This document shows, piece by piece, positions 1 to 4,971 of a stretch of 5,646 nucleotides of DNA. How positions within the stretch are numbered: position 1 is the first letter of the stretch; the number at the start of each line of letters is the position of its first letter. The position numbers were made by a program, and so were the translations under genes. The DNA comes from Pseudomonadota bacterium (lineage in GTDB: Bacteria; Pseudomonadota; Alphaproteobacteria; Caulobacterales; Caulobacteraceae): contig JAEYTA010000138.1 in NCBI GenBank assembly GCA_023434265.1, positions 1 through 5,646 of the forward strand, in the 5' to 3' direction. The notes under the pieces are model-generated. The model searched no databases and was not told the origin of the DNA. It saw only the letters and a program-made list of their open reading frames with translations.

Positions 1-407
1 TCCGCAATTGCGCCCTCATCTCCGGCTTGATCGAGCGCCGCCAGCCGGGGGCCGAGAAGACCGGCCGGCAGGTGACCTTCTCGACCGACCTGATCTACGA
101 CGTGCTCCGCCGCCACCAGCCCGACCACCTGCTGCTCCGCACCGCCCGCGCCGACGCCGCCTCGGGCCTGCTCGACGTCGCCCGGCTGGGCCAGTTGCTG
201 ACCCGCATCCAGGGCCATGTGCGCCACGCCGCGCTCGACAAGCCGTCGCCGTTCAGCGTCCCCGTGCTGGTCCAGATCGGCCGCGAGCGCGTCGGCGGCG
301 AGGCGGCCGAGATGATCCTCGCCGCCCACGCCGAGGACTTCGCGCTGGAGACCCTCGTCGCCGAGGTCATGGCCGACGCCCCGCCCGAGCTGGAGGGCGC
401 GCGATGA
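1..407 (+). CDS. Ligase-associated DEXH-box (Lhr-like) DNA helicase, C-terminal fragment
   Basis: This is the last 134 codons of a gene that begins outside the window; the reading frame starts at base 3 and ends at a TGA at 405-407. The fragment contains the stretch EKTGRQVTFSTDLIYDVLRR, followed by a basic/leucine-rich segment (HLLLRTARADAASGLLD) and a PFSVPVLVQIGRE motif. I recognise these as the C-terminal tail of the ligase-associated DNA-damage-response helicase family related to Lhr. In known family members the gene sits beside an ATP-dependent DNA ligase, a beta-lactamase-fold exonuclease and the phosphoesterase PdeM. The next gene here is pdeM, which strongly supports the assignment. 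The helicase ATPase motifs lie upstream and cannot be checked. The stop is embedded in ATGA (404-407), the signature of a gene that once overlapped, or still couples to, a downstream start. Its role is presumed to be ATP-driven 3'-5' DNA unwinding during repair. Confidence 0.88.
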   Translation, partial: RNCALISGLIERRQPGAEKTGRQVTFSTDLIYDVLRRHQPDHLLLRTARADAASGLLDVARLGQLLTRIQGHVRHAALDKPSPFSVPVLVQIGRERVGGEAAEMILAAHAEDFALETLVAEVMADAPPELEGAR

Positions 408-408
408 G
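402..408 (+). repeat. Left copy of 7-bp direct repeat CGATGAG flanking the element
   Basis: CGATGAG here contains the helicase stop codon (TGA, 405-407) and recurs exactly at 572-578, where it contains the pdeM start codon. The pair brackets the inverted-repeat element. It could be a target-site duplication, but 15 nt separate this copy from the left arm against 1 nt on the right, so the fit is not exact. Confidence 0.4.
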
Positions 409-423
409 GGCCGCGTCCCGTTT

Positions 424-570
424 CCTTCCCCCCTCGGGGGAGAAGGTGGCCCGTCAGGGCCGGATGAGGGGGCTCGTTCCGCAGCCCTACCGGTCGACGA
501 TGAGCGGGAGGCCGCCAGCCCCCTCATCCGTCTCGCTCCGCGAGCCGCCTTCTCCCCCGAGGGGAGAAGG
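424..570. repeat. Imperfect inverted-repeat (REP/BIME- or MITE-like) palindromic element
   Basis: Two arms, 424-474 and 517-570, are imperfect reverse complements around a 42-nt central segment (475-516). The outer 23 nt of the arms match at 22 positions. The inner 14 nt, CGGATGAGGGGGCT, match exactly. The section between them differs in sequence and length (14 versus 17 nt). Each outer 23-mer is itself a hairpin. The right one (548-570) has a perfect 10-bp stem, CCTTCTCCCC pairing with GGGGAGAAGG around CGA; the left one (424-446) has one mismatch. The divergent middle sections each hold a small hairpin: 448-461 (GGCCC, loop GTCA, GGGCC) and 532-544 (CTCGC, loop TCC, GCGAG). There is no coding content beyond a low-complexity read-through frame. 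I recognise this type of repeat as common between genes in Caulobacteraceae, from general knowledge and without a search. Confidence 0.8.
561..570 (+). promoter_or_regulatory. Shine-Dalgarno region of pdeM inside a repeat hairpin
   Basis: GGGGAGAAGG ends 3 nt before the pdeM ATG. Its GGAG core (563-566) lies 7 nt upstream, a good ribosome-binding distance. The same ten bases form the complete 3' strand of the 10-bp hairpin at 548-570, so the site is predicted to be paired in free mRNA. It belongs to the repeat rather than to native gene sequence. Confidence 0.5.
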
Positions 571-571
571 C

Positions 572-578
572 CGATGAG
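572..578 (+). repeat. Right copy of 7-bp direct repeat CGATGAG flanking the element
   Basis: This is an exact copy of the heptamer at 402-408. It includes the pdeM ATG (574-576) and lies one base after the right arm of the inverted repeat. It supports a model in which one ATGA stop/start overlap was duplicated into two copies. Confidence 0.4.
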
Positions 579-1305
579 CCCGGCGCTCCGCGAAGCCCTG
601 GCTCCCGCCCGCCACGGCTGCGGCGGCCTCAAGGTGCGGGTCAATGGCGAGGCCTGCGTGCTGCGCTGCTCGGGCGCCCTGTGGGTGGCGGCGGAGCGCA
701 CCCTGATCGCCTCCGACCTGCACCTCGAGAAGGGCTCCGCGTTCGCCGTGCGCGGCCAGATGCTGCCGCCCTACGACAGCCCCGCGACGATCGCCAAGCT
801 GGAAGCGGAGGTGGAGGCGCTCGACCCTGCCCGCGTCGTCCTGCTCGGCGACAGCTTCCACGACTCGAAGGCGGTGGGTCGTCTGTCCACAGACGACCGG
901 TCCCGCCTCGATCGCCTCGCCGCCGGTCGCGACTGGATCTGGCTGGAGGGCAACCATGACCTGAAGGCGCTGGCGGGGGCGCTGGACGTCCTCACCGGTC
1001 GCGTGGTCACCACCCTGCAGGTCGGCGCCCTGCGCCTGATCCACGAACCTCAACCGGGCGAACAGGCAGGCGAGGTCGCCGGCCATCTCCACCCCGCCGC
1101 CCGCGTCGTCGCCTACGGCCGCGGCGTGCGCCGGCCCTGCTTCGTCACCGACGGCGGCCGGCTGCTGATGCCGGCGTTCGGGGCCTTCACCGGTGGGCTG
1201 GACGTCCGCGACCCGGCGGTCGCCGGGCTGTTCGAGGCGCCGCCGATGGCGGCGGCGCTGGGGCGGGACAAGGTGCACGCGCTGGCGTGGGAGGCGTTGC
1301 GGTAG
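574..1305 (+). CDS. pdeM: Ligase-associated DNA-damage-response metallophosphoesterase PdeM
   Basis: A 243-residue calcineurin-like metallophosphoesterase with the full set of metal-binding motifs in order: DLH (D48, H50), GD (D93), GNHD (N127, H128), a lone His in LIHEP (H157) and GHLH (H171, H173). The segment DLHLEKGSAFAVRGQMLPPYD (about 48-68) is characteristic of the PdeM subfamily. PdeM is encoded with an Lhr-like helicase, an exonuclease and an ATP-dependent DNA ligase, and is thought to act as a phosphodiesterase in cytoplasmic DNA repair; its exact substrate is not evident here. The helicase tail directly upstream fits this. I chose the ATG at 574 because it has a GGAG 7 nt upstream and keeps the ATGA arrangement. 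A GTG at 634 is possible and would remove a poorly conserved, Ala/Arg-rich first 20 residues. Family motifs begin only around residue 33, so the N-terminus may have been altered by the repeat insertion. Confidence 0.93.
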   Translation: MSPALREALAPARHGCGGLKVRVNGEACVLRCSGALWVAAERTLIASDLHLEKGSAFAVRGQMLPPYDSPATIAKLEAEVEALDPARVVLLGDSFHDSKAVGRLSTDDRSRLDRLAAGRDWIWLEGNHDLKALAGALDVLTGRVVTTLQVGALRLIHEPQPGEQAGEVAGHLHPAARVVAYGRGVRRPCFVTDGGRLLMPAFGAFTGGLDVRDPAVAGLFEAPPMAAALGRDKVHALAWEALR

Positions 1306-1341
1306 CAGTATCCGGCCCGGGGGCTGACCGGGGAAGGTGTT
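1306..1341 (+). promoter_or_regulatory. Short spacer with the lipoprotein ribosome-binding site
   Basis: These 36 bp separate the pdeM stop from the lipoprotein start. GGGGAAGG (1330-1337) ends 4 nt before the ATG and is a plausible Shine-Dalgarno sequence. I see no convincing -35/-10 pair and no hairpin with a T-run, so the downstream gene may be read through from pdeM or use a promoter inside the end of pdeM. Confidence 0.4.
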
Positions 1342-1968
1342 ATGCGAAGAATCGTCCTGCCCGTGCTGCTGATGCTCGGCGCCTGCACGACTGGCGGAGC
1401 GAACACCATCAGGCCGGTCGAGCCGAGTGGCTACTTTCCGCCAGCACTGTTCCATCAGACCGTTCGTTGCGCGTCATGGCGAAACGGCGCCGCGCCGGTC
1501 ATGGATGATTTCGAGGACGCCTGGTACTCAAGCCACCTGAGAGCGGCCGGCGAGCGGCCCCTGACCTTCACGGCGGACAATTCGGAAACACTGCGCTTTA
1601 CATGGCTGCGCAGCTTCCACGCACCGATGATCGTGCGGATCGACCTGGCCTCTGGCGGGACAGCCATCCTGACGGCGACCAAGCTGTCAGGCGCGGGAGG
1701 CTATGCCCCCGGCGAGGTCGTGGAGACGGTCAGCCGCGCCCTTTCGGCCCAGGAGAGTGAACGGTTGCTCGATCTCCGCCGGGCGGCGCTCAGTGAACCG
1801 CCGATCGATTGTGCGCTGATGGTCGATGGAGCGCGGTGGATCGTTGAGGCGTCCGGATCGGGCGGCTATCGCTATGTCAACGCACAAAGCCCGGAAAGCG
1901 GCGCCGTCTACGAGCTGGGTCTGCTCATGCTCGGGTTCACCGGCTGGGACGTCGAACCGGTCTACTGA
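1342..1968 (+). CDS. Putative lipoprotein of unknown function
   Basis: A 208-residue protein with a lipoprotein signal peptide: basic MRR, a hydrophobic stretch (I4-M11) and the lipobox LGAC with the acylated Cys at 15. Thr at +2 argues for the outer membrane under the E. coli Lol rule. No further transmembrane segment is seen. The mature part has two Cys (43 and 157) that could form a disulfide in the periplasm. It ends in a pattern of the form DG-x-RW-x-x-E (162-169), GGYRYV, SPESG, LGLLMLGFTGWD, running to a C-terminal Tyr. From memory this resembles the tail of several short uncharacterised proteobacterial proteins, but I cannot name a family. The gene is less GC-rich than its neighbours: bases 1561-1620 have 34 G+C of 60 by hand count, against 47 of 60 for 3781-3840 in ftsX. 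That suggests later acquisition or relaxed codon selection. Its stop lies inside the 3' end of convergent plsC. No function can be assigned from sequence. Confidence 0.8.
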   Translation: MRRIVLPVLLMLGACTTGGANTIRPVEPSGYFPPALFHQTVRCASWRNGAAPVMDDFEDAWYSSHLRAAGERPLTFTADNSETLRFTWLRSFHAPMIVRIDLASGGTAILTATKLSGAGGYAPGEVVETVSRALSAQESERLLDLRRAALSEPPIDCALMVDGARWIVEASGSGGYRYVNAQSPESGAVYELGLLMLGFTGWDVEPVY

Positions 1969-2681
1969 GGCGCGGAATGCGTCAGGAGCGCCCCGCTCGC
2001 CCCCTCGATCTTCCCCTCGAGCTGCGCCATGAACTCCGCCCGTTTCAGCCCCGTCGGAACCGGCTCCAGAAACTCGAACGTCACCGTGCCCGGATGGCGC
2101 CGGAAGCCGTGCGCCGGCCAGTGGACGCCGGAGTTGGTGGCGACGGGCCAGCAGGGGCCGTCGAGGTCGCGATAGATGGCGGCGACGCCGGGCTTGTAGT
2201 CGGGGGCGGCGCCCGGCTCGGTGCGGGTGCCTTCGGGGAAGATCACCACCTGCCGGCCCTGCTGCACCCGCTCGCGGGCGGTGCGGACCATGTCCTTCAG
2301 CGCCTTCGAGCCGGCCGAGCGGTCGACCGGAATCATCTTCGTCTTCCACGCGAACCAGCCGAAGAAGGGCAGGACCATCAGCTCCTTCTTCATCACCATG
2401 CAGGGGTCGTCGAGCAGGACGAAGGGGGCGATGACGTCGAGCATGCCCTGGTGCTTGGCGGCGATCAGGGCGGGGCCCGAGGGGCGGTGCTGCAGGCCGC
2501 GGAACTCGACCTTCACGCCGCAGATCCAGCGCAGGCCGAACAGCACGAACTTGGCCCACCAGCGGATCACGGTCATCGCCGCCCGGTGCGGCATCAGCAG
2601 GGCCGGCGACAGGCCGATGGCGAAGATGGCCATCGACAGGTAGAGCCAGGCCGTGAAGACCAGCGAGCGCAGGGTGGTCAC
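1962..2681 (-). CDS. plsC: 1-acyl-sn-glycerol-3-phosphate acyltransferase (PlsC/LPLAT family)
   Basis: A 239-residue integral or membrane-associated acyltransferase. It would acylate the sn-2 position of lysophosphatidic acid to make phosphatidic acid, the precursor of membrane phospholipids. The catalytic H-x4-D motif is H77-D82 (KHQGMLD). A motif-II-like segment lies at about 117-126 (IPVDRSAGSK), and the glycerol-phosphate-binding FPEGTR motif is at 148-153. Hydrophobic segments at about 7-30 and 43-55 anchor it to the inner membrane. Length is normal for PlsC. I chose a GTG start at 2681 rather than the open frame reaching 2744: it lies one base after the upstream stop, has GAAGG nine bases upstream, and the extra 21 residues would be a highly basic stretch overlapping the previous gene. 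It is the last visible gene of the ftsE operon. LPLAT enzymes vary in substrate, so another lysophospholipid is possible, but the FPEGTR motif fits PlsC well. Confidence 0.92.
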   Translation of the reverse strand: MTTLRSLVFTAWLYLSMAIFAIGLSPALLMPHRAAMTVIRWWAKFVLFGLRWICGVKVEFRGLQHRPSGPALIAAKHQGMLDVIAPFVLLDDPCMVMKKELMVLPFFGWFAWKTKMIPVDRSAGSKALKDMVRTARERVQQGRQVVIFPEGTRTEPGAAPDYKPGVAAIYRDLDGPCWPVATNSGVHWPAHGFRRHPGTVTFEFLEPVPTGLKRAEFMAQLEGKIEGASGALLTHSAPQ

Positions 2682-2682
2682 G

Positions 2683-3309
2683 TCAGGCGGCCTTCTTTTC
2701 CGGCTGCGCCGGAGCGGGCGCGTCGTCGTCCGACAGCTTGCCAAAGGCGGCGCGGCCGAGGGCGGCGAGGTACTTCATGTATTCCAGCGTCATCCGCCGG
2801 GCGGTCACCGCCGCGCGCCACCAGCGCGAATTGTCCAGCGACGGGGTCTCCACGGCGTAGGGGGTGAGCTCGACCCCCGGGGCCGCGGCGCGGATTTCGG
2901 TCAGGGCGCGCGGCATGTGGTAGTCCGAGGTGACCACGATCAGGCTGTCGTAGTTCTTGGCCTCGGCCCAGGCGGCGATCTCCTGGGCGTTGCCGATGGT
3001 GTCCTCGGCCTCGAAGCCGAGGTCGACGCAGCAGTTGAACAGGCGGTTCGAGCCGGGCGTCAGGGCGCGCAGCTCCTGGCGCCGCACCTCGCGGTTGACC
3101 CCCGAGATCAGCACCCGGTCGCCCTTGTCCTGCTCCAGCAGGCGCACGGCGGCGTTGACGCGCTCGGCCGAGGGGCCGGTCAGGGCCACGATGGCGTCGG
3201 CGCGCGCGGGCTCCGCGGCGGGCGTGTAGCCGCGCACCCGCTCGGCGAAGGCGAACAGGCCGATCAGCCAGATCAGCGCCAGAATGGCGATGAAGGTCAG
3301 AAACTTCAT
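2683..3309 (-). CDS. DUF218/YdcF-like membrane protein
   Basis: A 208-residue protein with one N-terminal membrane anchor (about 4-22), followed by a Rossmann-like DUF218 domain, probably periplasmic. The family landmarks are all visible: DAIVALTG (38-45), Arg50 in the first helix, VLISGVN (67-73), the DTIGNAQE box (104-111) and TSDYHMPRA (128-136). The C-terminus is a charged, Pro/Ala-rich tail ending KKAA. E. coli relatives include ElyC, SanA and YdcF. ElyC and SanA are linked to envelope integrity and peptidoglycan or lipid-carrier metabolism, but no enzymatic reaction is firmly established for the group. It starts 9 bp after ftsX, with an AGG 8 bp upstream, and ends one base before the plsC GTG, so it is probably translationally coupled on both sides. 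The operon context suggests a role in envelope growth during division; that is inference. Confidence 0.9.
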   Translation of the reverse strand: MKFLTFIAILALIWLIGLFAFAERVRGYTPAAEPARADAIVALTGPSAERVNAAVRLLEQDKGDRVLISGVNREVRRQELRALTPGSNRLFNCCVDLGFEAEDTIGNAQEIAAWAEAKNYDSLIVVTSDYHMPRALTEIRAAAPGVELTPYAVETPSLDNSRWWRAAVTARRMTLEYMKYLAALGRAAFGKLSDDDAPAPAQPEKKAA

Positions 3310-3318
3310 GCCCTTAAC

Positions 3319-4200
3319 CTAGTCGTGCCCCCGCAGCCGCGCCAGCGCCGTCAACCGCGCGGCGACCAGCGCCACCGTAGCGGCGAGCAGCGGACATGAC
3401 GAGAGGACCAGCACGTCGCTCCACGCCACCGGCAGGGCGGGGGTGATCCCCTCGCTGCCGCCGAGGAAGCGCAACAGGGCCAGCGCCGCCATCGCCGCCA
3501 CGGCGCCGGCCGCTCCCGCCCCCGCCGCCAGCAGGCCGTAGCGGCGCTGGTAGAGGCCGGCGATGCGGGCGTCCGAGGCGCCGTTCAGGCTGAGGATCGA
3601 GATGATCCCCGCCTGCGCCGCCATGCCGGCGCGGGTGGCGTAGACGACGGCCGCCGCCGCCGCGCCGGCGGTGAGCAGGAAGGCGGCTCCCGCCAGCACC
3701 GTGATCAGGCCGGCGGAACGCTCGACCTCGGCGCGCCACAGACTGTGGTCGTCGACCGTGGCGTCGACCCCGGCCTCGGCCAGGGCGCGGCTGAGGCTGA
3801 CGGCGCTGGCCGGCTGGTCGCGGTCGAGCCGCACTGCGACGAGATGGGGCAGAGGCAGGTCCGGCAGGACGGCCTCGCCGAGCCACGGACGGAGCAGGGC
3901 CTCGGCCGCCTCGCGATCCAGCGCCTCGGCCTCCTCGACGCCGGTCACCCCGGCCAGGGTCTCGGCCGCCCTCGCCGCCGCCGTGGCCCCGCTCTCGCCG
4001 ACGCGGGGACGCACCTGCACGGTCGCCTCCGAGCCGAGGCTGCGGGCCCAGCCGTGGGCGGCGCGGTCGGCGGCCATGGCCCCCGCCGCAGCGAGGCAGG
4101 CGAGGAAGCAGAGCACGGCGATGACGGCGGCCAGCCACGGCTCGCCCCCGGCCTCGCGCGGCAGGATGGGGGCGCGGCGCTCGAACAGTCGCGGGATCAC
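3319..4200 (-). CDS. ftsX: Cell-division ABC-type permease subunit FtsX
   Basis: A 293-residue membrane protein with FtsX topology: a short cytoplasmic N-terminus, TM1 at about 22-42, a periplasmic domain at about 45-162, TM2 at about 163-187, TM3 at about 222-243 and TM4 at about 264-287. The loop after TM2 carries IISILSLNGASDARIAGLYQRRYG (about 199-222), matching the cytoplasmic coupling segment of FtsX proteins (the L-x-GAS-D-x-x-I pattern). With FtsE it forms the divisome complex that uses ATP to activate periplasmic peptidoglycan hydrolysis; it is not a classical transporter. The start is GTG at 4200, overlapping the ftsE stop as GTGA, with an excellent GGAGG seven bases upstream. The periplasmic domain is Ala-rich with no motif I can tie to a specific hydrolase partner. 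The assignment rests on topology, the coupling segment and direct overlap with ftsE. Confidence 0.93.
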   Translation of the reverse strand: MIPRLFERRAPILPREAGGEPWLAAVIAVLCFLACLAAAGAMAADRAAHGWARSLGSEATVQVRPRVGESGATAAARAAETLAGVTGVEEAEALDREAAEALLRPWLGEAVLPDLPLPHLVAVRLDRDQPASAVSLSRALAEAGVDATVDDHSLWRAEVERSAGLITVLAGAAFLLTAGAAAAAVVYATRAGMAAQAGIISILSLNGASDARIAGLYQRRYGLLAAGAGAAGAVAAMAALALLRFLGGSEGITPALPVAWSDVLVLSSCPLLAATVALVAARLTALARLRGHD

Positions 4201-4904
4201 GCCGCCGCCTCCACTCGACCGCCGTCGAGGCGCAGCACAGCGGCGCCGGACCGCTCGGCCAGCGCCTCGTCATGGGTGGCGATCAGCACCGTGGCGCCCA
4301 GCCGGTTCAGCGACTGGAACAGCTTCAGCAGGCGCGCCGCCATGGCCGCGTCGACGTTGCCGGTCGGTTCGTCGGCGACGATCAGCTCGGGTCCGGCGAT
4401 CACCGCCCGGGCGATGGCCAGCCGCTGCTTCTCGCCGCCGGACAGGGCGGGCGGGCAGGCGCCCGCGCAATCGCCGAGGCCGACCCAGTCGAGCATCTCG
4501 TCGATGTCCGCGGCGTAGCTCTCCGGCCGCGCTCCGGCCAGCCGCAGCGGCAGGGCGACGTTGTCGAAGGCGCTCAGATGGTCGAGCAGGCGGAAGTCCT
4601 GGAAGACCACGCCCATGCGGCGGCGGAAGGCGGGCAGGGCGCGCCGCGGCGCGTCGCCGGCGTCCTCGCCGAACAGGCGGACCGTTCCGCGGGATGGTCG
4701 CGCCGCGAGCGTCAGCAGCTTCAGCAGGGTCGACTTCCCCGCCCCCGAGGGGCCGGTAAGGAAGTGGAAAGAGCCGGCGGGCAAAGTGAGGTTAACGTCC
4801 CGCAGCACCTCGGGCGCGTCGCCATAGCCGAAACCCACGCCCTCGAGGCGGACGGTCTCGGGCGAGGCGGCGGCGTCGGCGGCGCGGCGGGGCTGGACGG
4901 GCAT
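4197..4904 (-). CDS. ftsE: Cell-division ATP-binding protein FtsE
   Basis: A 235-residue ABC ATPase with all nucleotide-binding motifs: Walker A GPSGAGKST (51-59), Q-loop Gln102 in VVFQDFRLL, signature LSGGEKQR (154-161), Walker B LIVADE (174-179) followed by PTGNVD, and H-loop His211 in ATHD. VVFQDFRLLDHLSAFDNVALPL is strongly FtsE-like. The protein binds FtsX at the inner membrane and powers the conformational change that activates cell-wall hydrolysis at midcell. I chose ATG 4904; the longer frame up to 5000 would run into the divergent gene and add residues unlike FtsE. There is no clear Shine-Dalgarno sequence before this ATG, so initiation may be weak or nearly leaderless. About 16 low-complexity residues precede the usual FtsE start of homology (around V18). 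It is the first gene of the minus-strand operon. Confidence 0.95.
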   Translation of the reverse strand: MPVQPRRAADAAASPETVRLEGVGFGYGDAPEVLRDVNLTLPAGSFHFLTGPSGAGKSTLLKLLTLAARPSRGTVRLFGEDAGDAPRRALPAFRRRMGVVFQDFRLLDHLSAFDNVALPLRLAGARPESYAADIDEMLDWVGLGDCAGACPPALSGGEKQRLAIARAVIAGPELIVADEPTGNVDAAMAARLLKLFQSLNRLGATVLIATHDEALAERSGAAVLRLDGGRVEAAA

Positions 4905-4971
4905 CGATTTCTGGGTTGCACGCGGCGGGCGCCGCGACGGGAGGGGGCGAAGAGCCTCGCAGTCAGCGCAC
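4905..4971. promoter_or_regulatory. Divergent spacer between ftsE and the zinc-ribbon/DUF3426 gene
   Basis: These 67 bp must hold, or border on, promoters for both directions unless those extend into the coding regions. It contains a perfect inverted repeat at 4921-4936 (CGCGGC, spacer GGGC, GCCGCG), a possible operator or hairpin, though such repeats are easily found by chance in GC-rich DNA. I see no TTAA-N7-TTAA CtrA site, no GANTC methylation site and no clear sigma-70 pair. A GGAGGGGG run (4940-4947) lies too far (24 nt) from the plus-strand ATG to act as its ribosome-binding site. Confidence 0.45.

Larger units (their letters stand above)
404..577 (+). other. Possible translated leader through the repeat element (57 codons)
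   Basis: An ATG at 404 overlaps the helicase stop as ATGA. It opens a stop-free frame of 57 codons running through the whole repeat element and ending in a TGA at 575-577, which overlaps the pdeM ATG at 574, again as ATGA. The predicted peptide is low-complexity and rich in Pro, Arg and Ser, as expected for read-through of a repeat, and I do not think it is a functional protein. The arrangement could allow ribosomes to pass from the helicase to pdeM by two successive stop/restart events. This is inference from geometry only. Confidence 0.25.

Noticed and set aside
548..570. Intrinsic terminator upstream of pdeM
   Set aside because: The hairpin is strong but no T-run follows, and it directly abuts the pdeM start; it is better explained as part of the repeat.
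487..1455. Minus-strand open frame of 322 codons
   Set aside because: It is antisense to pdeM, whose metal-binding motifs are complete. Its product is a Gln/Gly/Arg/His-rich sequence typical of the reverse strand of GC-rich genes.
1687..2559. Minus-strand open frame of 290 codons
   Set aside because: It is an out-of-frame shadow of plsC with an Arg/Pro/Gly-rich product and no motif; plsC carries H-x4-D and FPEGTR in its own frame.
2682..2744. N-terminal extension of plsC by 21 residues
   Set aside because: The extension is Arg-rich, lies inside the DUF218 gene and lacks support; GTG 2681 has a well-placed GAAGG.
2653..3399. Plus-strand open frame of 248 codons
   Set aside because: It is antisense to the DUF218 gene, which has all its family motifs; the product looks like reverse-strand translation.
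3671..4759. Plus-strand open frame of 362 codons, the longest in the window
   Set aside because: It is antisense to ftsX and ftsE, both clearly real. The product is Arg/Ala/Ser/Pro-rich with no domain, so its length reflects high GC.
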